From NCBI GenBank assembly GCA_037693485.1, contig CM075346.1, forward strand, positions 122,314,001 to 122,378,000: a stretch of DNA of 64,000 nucleotides, given 5' to 3'. The translations under genes and the position numbers were made by a program. Of the stretch, positions 54,519-64,000 are shown piece after piece; the stretch's first letter is position 1; every line of letters begins with the position of its first letter. This stretch comes from Kitagawia praeruptora. Lineage: Eukaryota > Streptophyta > Magnoliopsida > Apiales > Apiaceae. Below the pieces are notes generated by a model that worked only from the letters and a program-made list of their open reading frames with translations, did not search any database and was not told the origin of the DNA.

Positions 54519-56948
54519 ATGGCTCCTAAAAATTCTTTCAAGATCCCAATGTTCAACCGAGATCACTATGAAGAATGGGTTTTCAGAATGAGACTCTACT
54601 TAGAGACTATTAACCCTGAGTATCTGGAAGTCCTTGAAAAAGGTAAATTCGTTCCAATGAAAGCTATTCCTGAGCGTACGGAAGGAGAGGAGGTTATACC
54701 TGCTCGGTCTGAGCCTAAAAAGGCAGCGGACTTTACGGATGCTGACAAGGAGCAAATAGCTTATGACACTTCTGTAAGACAAACCTTGATGGAATCTCTC
54801 GATCATGAAATGTTCAACATAGTCAAGGGTTTGAATACAGCAAAGAAGATTTGGGACAAAATAGAAGTTGTCATGGAAGGATCTGCAGAGGTTAGAAGCA
54901 ACAAGACACTTATACTCAAGATGGAGTATGACACCTTTAGAATACGTAAAGGAGAAAGCATAACAGACGTCTATCTACGATTCAGTCAGTTGGTATTGGA
55001 TTTGAATCTGAGAGGTGTTACTCTCCCCATGGTTGAAACCAATACAAGATATTTGAGGAACCAGCCAAAGAGCATTGAACATAGAGTCTACGCAATCAGA
55101 GAAACCAGAGATTTGCATACAACTTCTCTGGAAGAATATTATGGAATTCTGAAGACCTATGAGCTGGAAACTCTTCAAGATCAAGCATGGGACAATGATT
55201 CAAAGGGAAAAGAAACTGCATCAGGATTAGTTGCTGATGAGGAAGAGTCTAAGAAGGCAATGGTTGTAGCAAAGCCTAAATCATCACCTGCACCACATCA
55301 ATTTGATAATGATGACGAGTGCGCATCCAACAGTGATGATGACTACTTCACCCAAGAAGAGCTGGACAACATGGACGATAGTGTCGTGGCATACATGGCA
55401 AGGAAGTTCAGCAACATGAGATTTAGAAAGAGCAACCGACCACAGAGAAATTCTTCATCTTACTATCGGGCTGCTAAGGGTGGTGGTAGTTCATCAGGCT
55501 ACAAAAGCAAAGGCAAGAGTACCAGCTACAAATCTCCGTTGGATTTCAAAATGAAGTTCAATTGCTATAATTGTGGTGAACCTGGACATTTTGCCTCGGA
55601 CTGCAAAAAGCCTAAACAGACTTATCCAAAAGAGACATTTGAAGCCCTCAAAAGCAAATATGAATCGCTGGTGAAAGAAAAACATGGTAAAAGAGCTTTA
55701 GTAGTAACAGAAGGAAGAGCTTGGGATGATTCAGATGAGGAAGATGTTACTCATGTAGCAAACTTTGCGCTCATGGCTGAGACATCAGAGGAACCAGAGG
55801 TACCAGTTCTAACCCTTAAAGTAGAAATGTCTATTGATGATTATAAGGAACAGAACGGGGCTCTTAGCGAAGAGATCTACATGTTGTGCAAAAGCCTAGA
55901 CACTTCTCAAAAGGAACAGAAAACACTTGTCGCCAAAAGCAGAATGCTTGAGGCAAAAGTGGAAGAGTTAGAGGCTGCTTGCACTGTAGATACTTCCCTA
56001 AGAGATTTTATTAAATCTTTGGAACACAAGCTCGTCCTTAAGGAAGAAATAGAATCATGTTTAAGGAACAAACTAGCTGAGTTAGAAACTAAATGTGAAG
56101 CTTACAAACTAGCTGCTAGTAAAGTGTATGTAGATAATGATGTGTTTAAAAAGATAACTGGAGTAGGTGTAGGACTTGATTATTCTAATCTTTCTAAGAA
56201 AGATGGGAAGAGACCTATAGACACTAGTTCCAGTGACCTTAAAAATGATATTCCTAGCATTTTTAAACCTTCTGTCAAACCCATCTACAAACACCTTGTT
56301 CCTAGAATAGAAGAAGAAGAGACTGAATTGATAGCTAGATATGAGATTGAGATGGAAGATCGTCAGAACGCACAACCTATAACTCCTATTAAACAAGTTA
56401 AAATCAATTTCCCTAGTGATGAATCTAGACTAGGAATAGGAGCTAAGGCTGTTAAACAACAAGGGAAGAAAGGCATAAAAGAGGTTAAGGCTGAACGAAT
56501 AAAGAAAGCATGTTATCACTGTAAATCTACTGAACATCTTTCTTATGCATGCACTGCTACACATGCCATGCCTACCACACACACTATGAATAATCTGCAT
56601 CAGAATCATGCACAGTGTGGTCAACCTAATTGTATGCCATGCACTTTTAACGTCATGCAAACTTTTGTGAATTTAATGAATGCATCTAGCCAGTCATGCT
56701 CAAATACTGCTGCTAGTTCAAACAACAAAAAGAAGTTTGGGAGAGCCAAGACTGTCAGTCCTCCTAAAGTTAGGAGTGACAAACCTTCTCCTAGGACTGA
56801 TAAATATGTCAAGTCTGAGAAAGGAAAGGAGGAAGTCGAAAGCTCTAGTTATGTTAAGAAAAGTGCATCTCCTGTTGTTAAATCTGTTGATTCTAAATCT
56901 TATCGAAAAGCCGGGCCCAATCAAAGTTGGGTTCCGAAGAAAGTCTAA
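54519..56948 (+). CDS. Gag polyprotein of second SIRE element, intact
   Basis: 809 residues from ATG at 54519; an upstream in-frame GTG is ignored. N-terminal UBN2 capsid (MAPKNSFKIPMFNRDHYEEW; IVKGLNTAKKIWDKIEVVME; GESITDVYLRFSQLVLDL). Zinc knuckle CYNCGEPGHFASDC begins near residue 349. A Leu/Glu coiled-coil region follows (about 430-540). A second Cys/His cluster CYHCKSTEHLSYAC starts near residue 665, then a basic Ser/Lys tail ending SWVPKKV and TAA. No stop or shift. It should form the particle and bind RNA. Pol starts in the -1 frame across the last codons (56927-56948), an overlap also seen in the first SIRE element. Confidence 0.92.
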   Translation: MAPKNSFKIPMFNRDHYEEWVFRMRLYLETINPEYLEVLEKGKFVPMKAIPERTEGEEVIPARSEPKKAADFTDADKEQIAYDTSVRQTLMESLDHEMFNIVKGLNTAKKIWDKIEVVMEGSAEVRSNKTLILKMEYDTFRIRKGESITDVYLRFSQLVLDLNLRGVTLPMVETNTRYLRNQPKSIEHRVYAIRETRDLHTTSLEEYYGILKTYELETLQDQAWDNDSKGKETASGLVADEEESKKAMVVAKPKSSPAPHQFDNDDECASNSDDDYFTQEELDNMDDSVVAYMARKFSNMRFRKSNRPQRNSSSYYRAAKGGGSSSGYKSKGKSTSYKSPLDFKMKFNCYNCGEPGHFASDCKKPKQTYPKETFEALKSKYESLVKEKHGKRALVVTEGRAWDDSDEEDVTHVANFALMAETSEEPEVPVLTLKVEMSIDDYKEQNGALSEEIYMLCKSLDTSQKEQKTLVAKSRMLEAKVEELEAACTVDTSLRDFIKSLEHKLVLKEEIESCLRNKLAELETKCEAYKLAASKVYVDNDVFKKITGVGVGLDYSNLSKKDGKRPIDTSSSDLKNDIPSIFKPSVKPIYKHLVPRIEEEETELIARYEIEMEDRQNAQPITPIKQVKINFPSDESRLGIGAKAVKQQGKKGIKEVKAERIKKACYHCKSTEHLSYACTATHAMPTTHTMNNLHQNHAQCGQPNCMPCTFNVMQTFVNLMNASSQSCSNTAASSNNKKKFGRAKTVSPPKVRSDKPSPRTDKYVKSEKGKEEVESSSYVKKSASPVVKSVDSKSYRKAGPNQSWVPKKV

Positions 56949-59900
56949 TCAATCTGTTATTGCAGGGCATTAAGCAAAAGAGAAATAAAGTTATATGGGT
57001 GCTAGACAGTGGAGCATCGAGGCATATGACTGGAGACAAGTCCCTGCTTACAGAGTTGGTTATGAAAGCTGGCCCTTATGTTACCTTTGGAGATGACAGC
57101 AGAGGTGTGACAAAGGGATATGGCAAACTGAAAACTGGCAATGTCATCATTGAAGATATTTCCTATGTTGAGGGATTAAAGCATAATTTGTTGAGTATCA
57201 GTCAATTCTGCGACAAAGGTTACGAAATTGTCTTCAACAAGAAAGGTGTATCAATCACTCACATCAAGGAAGGTTCACTGGCTTTGAGAGGAGTTCGAAA
57301 GGCAGATCTTTTTGTTGCAGACATGGACTCAGCAAATCAGAATGAAGTTACCTGTTTCTACAGCAAAGCTTCGGATGATGAAAGCTGGTTATGGCACAAA
57401 AAGTTATCTCACTTAAACTTCAAAACGATGAATGCTCTCGCGAGGCGAGAATTGGTGAGAGATCTACCTCAAATGGAGTTCGCTCCGAAAGGACTCTGTG
57501 AAGCCTGTGAAATGGGAAAGTCAAAACGAGCATCGCATAAAAGCAAAGAAATTTCTAGTATCACTGAGCCTCTGCAACTTCTTCATATGGATTTGTTTGG
57601 CCCAGTGAATGTCCTATCTTTATCTAGGAAAAGATATGCATTGGTAATCGTGGATGACTTCTCCAAGTATACATGGGTATTGTTCGCAATGACGAAAGAC
57701 GAAGTACCTTTCCTAATCATTGATCACATCACTCAAATTGAGAATGTTTCAACACTGACTGTGAAGACGATTAGATCAGACAATGGCACTGAATTTAAAA
57801 ACGCAGTGCTAAATGACTTATGTGTATCTAAAGGAATACGTCGTCAGTACTCAGCCCCAAGAACTCCACAACAAAATGGAGTAGTTGAAAGGAAGAATAG
57901 AACATTGGTTGAAGCAGCAAGAACTTTGTTGTGTGATTCGAAACTTCCTCTGTACTTCTGGGCAGAAGCAGTGAGTACCGTGTGTTACACTCAAAATCGA
58001 TCCTTGATTATAAAAGATAAAGAAAAGACACCATGTGAGCTAATGAACGGCAGAAGACCAACAATCAAATATTTTCATGTATTTGGAGCAAAATGCTATG
58101 TACTTATAGATGATGAAAATCTAGGCAAATTTGCAGCAAAAGCTCGTGAAGGAATCTTTGTTGGTTACTCCACAGATGTGGTAGCAGCTTATAGGGTGTT
58201 CTTAGTAAATGATCGAAAAGTGACTGAAAGCTACAACGTCAGATTCGACGATACCAAACTCTCATCAATTTCAAGAGATTCTAATGAACCTGAGTCCCTA
58301 AAATTTCAGAATCTGGACTTAGAAGATCTTGAAGATGAACCTGAGTTGGTTGTCCCATTAAATGTTCCAAGTGTACGTGAAGAACCTGAGTCTAGTGAAC
58401 AAGCTAATTCTACAAGATCAGGAGAGACTTCTTCAGTACGAACCGGCAACAACTCAGGGGGAGTAAATAGCAGCTCAAGGACTACTGTTCAAGGCTCGAA
58501 TCGAGTTGACTCTAGTTCTGTAGGAGCTGGCACTAACTCAGGGGGAGTTAGTGAAAGTATTCAAAGTAGTCAGCACCACAATTCAGAAAGTCATGCTGAA
58601 TCATCAAGACAATTTCCAAGAGAACGAGTATGGAATAGAGACCATCCGTTTGAATTGATTATCGGTGATCCAGATGCTGGTGTGTCTACTAGAAGAAATG
58701 CAAGAGCTGACCTGGCTAATATTTGCTTATTTTCTGGGTTCTTATCCAAGCTTGAACCTAAAGAAATAGAAGAAGCTCTTGGTGATGCTGATTGGGTGAT
58801 TGCAATGCAAGAGGAACTCAATCAGTTTGAAAGGCAGAAAGTTTGGAAGCTGGTACCCCGACCAAAGAACAAATCAGTAATTGGAGCAAGGTGGGTATTC
58901 AGAAATAAAATGGATGAAAACGGACTTGTAACACGAAACAAGGCTCGTTTGGTTGCAAAAGGTCATTCTCAGCGAGAAGGAATTGATTATGATGAGACCT
59001 ATGCACCAGTTGCAAGACTTGAGGCAGTCAGGATGTTTTTGGCATTTGCAGCACATAAGAACTTCAAGGTTTTCCAGATGGATGTGAAAAGTGCCTTCCT
59101 GAACGGAGAGTTAGAAGAAGAAGTGTATCTGGAACAGCCGCCTGGCTTCATTGATCCAGAACTTGTAGATTTTGTGTATCTTCTCTTCAAATCTGTCTAT
59201 GGCCTCAGGCAATCCCCAAGATGTTGACGATATTATCTTCGGGTCATCGAATGAGCGCTTGTGCGAGAAATTTGCTAAGCTAATGCAAGATAAATACGAG
59301 ATGAGCATGATGGGAGAGCTGTCCTTCTTCCTTGGGTTACAGATCAGTCAGAGAAAAGATGGTATCTTTATCTGTCAATCCAAGTACGTCAGAGATTTAC
59401 TCAAGAAGTACAATCTAGAAGATGCATCAGCAGCCAAGACTCCCATGGCAACAGCCACGAAGCTTGATGAAGACAAAACAGGTAAACCAGTTGACATCAC
59501 AAGCTATCGAGGTATGATTGGCTCACTTCTCTATTTAACTGCAAGTAGACCCGATATAATGTTCGCGACTTGTTTATGTGCAAGGTTCCAAGCGGATCCT
59601 AGAGAATCACATCTCATAGCCGTCAAAAGAATTTTTAGGTATCTCAAGGGCACACCAAATCTAGGAATTTGGTACCCAAGAGATACAGGTTTTAATCTAA
59701 TTGGCTATACGGATTCAGATTATGCAGGTTGCAGGATTGATAGGAAAAGCACATCTGGTGCTTGTCAATTTCTTGGCAGAAGATTGGTGTCCTGGCAAAG
59801 TAAAAAGCAACATACAGTATCTACTTCTACTGCTGAAGCTGAGTACATTGCTGCTGGAAGCTGTGTATCTCAAATACTGTGGATGAGGAACCAATTGAAG

Positions 59901-60164
59901 GATTATGGCATGGAGCACAAGAAAATTCCAATTATGTGTGACAACACAAGTGCCATTGCCATAACCAACAATCCTGTAGATCACTCAAGAACAAAGCACA
60001 TCGACATCAGGTATCACTTCATAAGAGAACATGTCGAGGAGGGGACTGTGGAGCTACATTTTGTGCCCACAATGCAACAAATTGCAGATATATTCACCAA
60101 ACCTCTTGATGAAGTAACATTCAATAGGTTGGTTGGTGAATTGGGAATGCTTAACACAAGTTAG
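56927..60164 (+). pseudogene. pol of second SIRE element with an RT deletion
   Basis: The first frame (to 59227) has protease LDSGASRHMTGD, integrase zinc domain (WLWHKKLSHLNF, CEACEMGK), integrase core (HMDLFGPV, RSDNGTEF, QNGVVERKNRT) and the first half of RT (GARWVFRNKMDENG, KSAFLNGELEEEV, SVYGLRQSPR). The second frame resumes at VDDIIFGSSNERL and runs through RNase H (STAEAEYIAAGS, CDNTSAIAI, HIDIRYHFIREH) to 60164. Compared with the first SIRE element about 40 codons between GLRQ(A/S)PR and the YVDD box are missing and the frame changes, at about 59215-59225. The Tyr of YVDD is lost. RT is dead; everything else is clean. Confidence 0.9.
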
Positions 60165-60167
60165 TAA

Positions 60168-61848
60168 AGCCTTCTCTCTGTAAAATCCATGGTTATGTTG
60201 GTATATGCAGGCTATTTAATCATTATGTGTTTAGACTTTAAAATGCCTAATTAATGATTATTATAGGATGCATATAGTGTGATTTTGCATGAATTCAGTG
60301 TGTTTTAAGTGTCTTTTATAGCACAAATCTGTGAATTTATGCTTGTTAGATTGCATGAACATAGGGGGAGTTAAATTCATAATATTCTAAATTTTGCATG
60401 ATTTTTAGATGAATTTACCTGTGTTTTTCATGTAATTAGAGGCCTTAGAATTATCAAGGAATGTTTTAATTATGTCATATATTAAAATCCTTGAATTGAT
60501 ATTTATATTAATTTGACAAAATTAATTGTTGTGTTTTTCAAAGAAAAATTGTCAAATTAATCTAAGTATCTTCAAAATTTCGAGTTAGTTTCTATCTCGA
60601 AACTCATCTTGAAATTCCAGTTGAATTTCGATTTGAGCTTCCAGAGTGAAGTTTTGAAAATTCTAAGTCTGGGAAGAATTTCGAGTTAGCCTCTATCTCG
60701 AAATTCAACTCGAAATTCGACTTAGAGTTCGACTTAGAGTTACCAGTGTGCCTAGTTCTTCAAAATATTCGAGATACAGCCTATCTCGAACTCTATCTCG
60801 AAATTGAGATGAGATTTCCAATTTTGGGGATATTTTGAAATGAACTGAGAATAACTTCGAGTTATTGAATAATTTCGAGTTAGTCTCTATCTCGAAACTC
60901 AACTCGAATTTCGACTTGATGTTCGAGATAGAGATCTCAGTTTGGTTAAGGGGATTTTTCGAGTTAACTCCTAACTCGAAGTCTATCTCGAATTTCTACT
61001 TGAATTTCGAGATAGGTTTCCCTAGTAAGGTTGGTGTGTGCTGTTTACATGGTCATTTACAAGCAAAATGGTAAAGGTTTTCGAGTTAACAGCTATCTCG
61101 AACTCTATCTCGAAGTTCGACTTAGAAAGTTCGAGATAGACTTCGAGATAGACTTCGAGATAGAATTTCGACTTGAGTGTTCCCTGTATGTACTTAATGT
61201 TTTTCACACTTTTTAACAGGGACATTTTAGTCATTTCACAGTACTGTCTATATATACATCTTTAACTCGATGTTTTTCTTTCACTTTTACCTAATAGAGT
61301 TTTACAGCCGCACATATACATACAGGCGATTTCATATTCTCAACCATTGATTCGTGATTTTTTTTGTGTCAAATCTCATACGGACAACGAATTAATGCCC
61401 ATTTTTTTTTTTTACTGCTATCACTTGTGTGTTACCATTAAATCTCTGTTCTTGTGTGTTTGTGTCATTGTTCATCCTTCTTGAGATATATACACACGTA
61501 TATACACACACGAGTTTACAGATCTGTTCAAAAACGTTTTTACACACACACTTCACTGTTAGTGGAGAGTTAATCATTGGTTTGAAATTTGCCTTCCATC
61601 AACTGTTAATTGCATCCCGTAGTTTGATTTCTCAAAAAGGAACTTTTGTTGTTCTTGATAAATTAAAAGGGATTTAACGGTTTATTCTAAAATTCATTGT
61701 TTTAATCCCGTAGTTTAATTTTTCTGAAAAGGGACTATTGTTGTTCTTGATAAATTAAAAGGGATAAAACTGTTAATTAAAGATTAATTGTTTTTCAGAA
61801 ATTAAAATTAAAATTTCACATCTTTTTAAAGAAAAACTTTTAATTAAA
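60168..61848 (+). other. Spacer between pol and accessory ORF
   Basis: No ORF. Contains a purine run AGGGGGAGTTAAA (about 60363) and the dense TCGA motif field (60560-61170). The repeated stretch TAAATTAAAAGGGAT with TTGTTGTTCTTGA (61640-61680, 61735-61770) is a near-perfect duplication of about 65 bp. Confidence 0.7.
60560..61170 (+). repeat. TCGA-centred motif field
   Basis: About 29 TCGA tetramers in 600 bp by eye, mostly as TTTCGAGTTAG, CTATCTCGAA, TTCGAGATAGA and TTCGACTT. Chance predicts about two. Direct and inverted copies alternate, allowing many hairpins. Confidence 0.9.
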
Positions 61849-64000
61849 ATGGCTCACCAATTTTCACTTGCCAAAAACAATTTTTATAATATTTCTACGG
61901 AAATTGGTGATCAACTCCCGCGCTTTAAGTCTTGGATACGATTTCTAAATTTGTATTCCAAAGCTAGCGATGCTTTTACTGCTAAACCTACACTAGTGCA
62001 TGATGCGTTACAGCAATTATGGACTAGTGCGGTTTCTTTTGGGAGCAAATCAACCCCCTTTGGTTTCAGGTTTACCTTAGCGGGTCAAGAATATGTGGTG
62101 ACTGAACAAATTGTAAACAAGGTTCTTGGATTCCCTGTTAAAGATGCTTATGATCCAGAACCTACAGCTACAGATCGCCTCAAATTCTTTGAAGAAATAG
62201 GGTGTTATCCTCCGACTGGCCGGATCACTGGAAACATCCAAAAACAATTTCTTCATGTGGAATGGAATTACTTTTTCGAGGCCATCACAAGATGTTTTCG
62301 GGCACGAGAAAGCGATTACCATCAAATTTCCATTCCCATGCAAAACCTCGGAATTGCCCTAGCAAGAGAGCTGGATATCAATTATGGACGAATAGTTCTC
62401 TCTGAGATAGTGGCTGTGATGGGATCTCCTGCAAGCAGAGACCTCAACACCACAGATGTTGTCTGCTGGTTTCCTCGGTTCTTACAGATGATGATTAATC
62501 ATTTAGTACCGAAGGATGCTCTTGCTGTTAGACGGAGTTTTGCCAGTGGTCCATCATCTGCACCGCTAGGGATGGGCACTAAGTCACTTTCAACAGTTGA
62601 AAATCAGGATAAACATCATGGAAAACCGATGTCTATTCCTGATACCTTACAAAAGTGGCTTACATATGATGAGGGGGTTACCACTTTGATGGATTTCTCG
62701 CAAGCTTCATCACATGCTCAGAATCGGTCTGCTCATGCTGAGGCATTTGAAGCGATTCCTGATGAACAAAGCGGAGACGAACAAGGTAATGAATCAGGTA
62801 ATCTCTCTCGACATTCTACTCATTCCTCTTCCTATGTTTCTGATTCCCAGACCCAAGAGACTGCTAGCCCGCAGGATCTATCCCAGGGTGAGAGCTATAT
62901 TTCTAATTCCTTGTCACCTAAGTCACCGGAATCCAAACAGCCAGCACATATAGATGTAGGAAATGATGAGGAGAGTGAACCCGAAGAGCAGCAACTTATT
63001 CGAAAGAAAGCCAAAACTTCTCATGCTGCTACTTCTAAACGTCAGTCAAACCCTAGAGTGTCACACGCAACCACTCCACCTCACGAGAGTGGTTCACCCC
63101 TTGAACAATCTGCACATAGGGATTTTGATTTTGATGATGAGTATGTACCTCTTAAAGATACTGTTGCTTCAAGAGGACATGAAGCTTTAAAAACTTCAAC
63201 CGTACCTTCACCGGTACGTACTGATGCTACAAAGAGGATCGGTTCTGATGTTGTACAAGAACACTTTGTAGCCTCTCAGCCTGAGATTCCAACTCAGGAA
63301 CAAACAGCAATTGATCCCATAACTGCAAATTATATTCCTTATTCAGTTTCTGCAGGTACTGCTTCATATTTTGGATCATTTATTGAAGATATACACGAGC
63401 GTGAGACAGGGAGTGTGTGTGAGAGGTTAGGGAGAGAGGGACCTTCATTTTTAAGGCCCGAATCCGAGCGCCAAATACCAACAGAACGAGTATTAGAGCG
63501 AGGTCACCTAAACCAAACACCGTCCCTTAATTCTGAAAATCTTGAATCTCGTATGTCTTCTATGGAAAGTCAAATGAAGCAGTTTGGGCAGTCAATGGGG
63601 CAGTTAGGGATGAATGTTGGAGATAATCAAAGGGCACTTGACGACTACGCAGCACGAATGGCACTTCAAGCTTCAGCTTTTACTGATTTGAAAAATCAGG
63701 TAAATGACATGGGCCATGCTGCTGGTGTCTTGGGAAACACCCTGAATGATAGGATGGGAGCAATGGAGCTTACAATGGATACTCTGGCTGTGGAGATAAG
63801 CAGAGTTATGTTCGCAATCAGAAGTTTTGTGCCCCAGGAATGTTTCGCGCCGCAACAACCTCCCCCCGATGCTGGTACAGGTGGTGCTAGTGGAGCAGGA
63901 GCCTATGGTTCCGGGTTTGAAGATTTTGATACAGCTGGTGGATCTGGAGACCAGGGTGGAGTTCAGGATAACTCACCTAAGGGGGAGAGTATAAAGGAGA
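61849..64000 (+). CDS. Accessory (env-position) ORF of second SIRE element, partial
   Basis: From ATG at 61849 the frame is open for 717 codons to the window edge; it has no stop in view. The N-terminal domain (PTLVHDALQQLWTSAVSFGS, FTLAGQEYVVTEQIVNKVLG) aligns with that of the first SIRE accessory ORF. Next come a Ser/Gln/Glu-rich disordered middle (about 240-520) with a basic patch IRKKAKTSHAATSKRQ, and a coiled-coil region with ESRMSSMESQMKQFGQ, then a Gly-rich tail. The MESQM heptad start is shared with the first element. No signal peptide or membrane helix is seen in this part. The role is unknown; position is that of the SIRE env-like gene. Confidence 0.85.
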   Translation, partial: MAHQFSLAKNNFYNISTEIGDQLPRFKSWIRFLNLYSKASDAFTAKPTLVHDALQQLWTSAVSFGSKSTPFGFRFTLAGQEYVVTEQIVNKVLGFPVKDAYDPEPTATDRLKFFEEIGCYPPTGRITGNIQKQFLHVEWNYFFEAITRCFRARESDYHQISIPMQNLGIALARELDINYGRIVLSEIVAVMGSPASRDLNTTDVVCWFPRFLQMMINHLVPKDALAVRRSFASGPSSAPLGMGTKSLSTVENQDKHHGKPMSIPDTLQKWLTYDEGVTTLMDFSQASSHAQNRSAHAEAFEAIPDEQSGDEQGNESGNLSRHSTHSSSYVSDSQTQETASPQDLSQGESYISNSLSPKSPESKQPAHIDVGNDEESEPEEQQLIRKKAKTSHAATSKRQSNPRVSHATTPPHESGSPLEQSAHRDFDFDDEYVPLKDTVASRGHEALKTSTVPSPVRTDATKRIGSDVVQEHFVASQPEIPTQEQTAIDPITANYIPYSVSAGTASYFGSFIEDIHERETGSVCERLGREGPSFLRPESERQIPTERVLERGHLNQTPSLNSENLESRMSSMESQMKQFGQSMGQLGMNVGDNQRALDDYAARMALQASAFTDLKNQVNDMGHAAGVLGNTLNDRMGAMELTMDTLAVEISRVMFAIRSFVPQECFAPQQPPPDAGTGGASGAGAYGSGFEDFDTAGGSGDQGGVQDNSPKGESIKE

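Larger units (their letters stand above)
52758..64000 (+). mobile_element. Second SIRE-type copia element, plus strand, 3' end outside window
   Basis: 5' LTR (about 52758-53797), tRNA-Met primer site, leader, gag, pol in the -1 frame, a 1.7 kb motif-rich spacer and a long accessory ORF open at the window end. Same architecture as the first SIRE element but on the opposite strand and a different subfamily: sequence and private motif differ. Pol carries one deletion; gag and the accessory ORF are intact. Confidence 0.88.

Noticed and set aside
60363..60376. Polypurine tract marking a 3' LTR of the second SIRE element
   Set aside because: The accessory ORF follows downstream and no LTR start matches the 5' LTR here.
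61022..61234. Short ORFs on both strands in the TCGA motif field
   Set aside because: Their Glu/Phe/Leu repeats are by-products of the repeated TCGA units.

Overview
The window is plant nuclear DNA, almost certainly from a eudicot. It carries class III peroxidase genes with the classic four-exon layout, plant lysine-ketoglutarate reductase/saccharopine dehydrogenase (LKR/SDH) exons, plant Ty1/copia and Ty3/gypsy retrotransposons with plant tRNA primer sites, a FAR1-like Mutator transposase, Helitron ends and several MITEs. An asterid such as an Apiaceae species is only a guess. There are no bacterial features: no operons, ribosome binding sites, CRISPR arrays or rRNA. I recognised no tRNA gene.

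Layout. 1-5524: a young, non-autonomous Athila-type gypsy element on the minus strand, with its outer LTR cut by the window edge. 5525-7627: broken host gene pieces, one unrecognised (minus) and one resembling guanylate-binding-like GBPL3 (plus). 7715-8082: a stranded copia LTR. 8119-10595: a complete gag-only copia element (TR-GAG type) with identical LTRs and a perfect target duplication. 11000-13538: the last seven exons of an LKR/SDH gene, with splice sites and reading frame intact but nothing upstream. 14190-18139: two tandem, apparently functional secreted peroxidase genes on the minus strand, with MITEs upstream. 20147-30000: a transposon-rich, AT-rich stretch containing MITEs, a deletion-derived MULE, a foldback palindrome, two Helitron tails, AT-rich tandem units and a Stowaway-like MITE. 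30566-30780: one exon of a plastid P-loop ATPase-like gene with a premature stop. 31150-51580: a 20.4 kb SIRE-type copia insertion on the minus strand (5 bp target duplication AATGC), itself interrupted at about 40655-48099 by a rearranged Athila element whose two LTRs face opposite ways. 51971-52062: one exon of a CYP59-type cyclophilin with a premature stop. About 52758 to the window end: a second SIRE-type copia element on the plus strand, with gag, pol (internal deletion in RT) and a long accessory ORF that runs off the window.

How it fits together. Apart from the two peroxidases, and perhaps the SDH tail, little here looks like working host coding sequence. The most unusual pattern is that each LTR-retrotransposon family carries its own private short motif repeated many times. 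TCCGTTGA occurs about 28 times in the first SIRE element, in LTRs and in coding linkers, on both strands and in different reading frames. TCGA-centred units fill the leader and 3' region of the second SIRE element. CACGCGC units lie in the TR-GAG leader, and GCAG..TGCGCCTGCG units lie in the Athila untranslated regions. The MULE does the same with GCGCAATG iterons. Two other observations stand out: the inverted-LTR gag-integrase chimera, and the conserved accessory ORF shared by the two SIRE elements.
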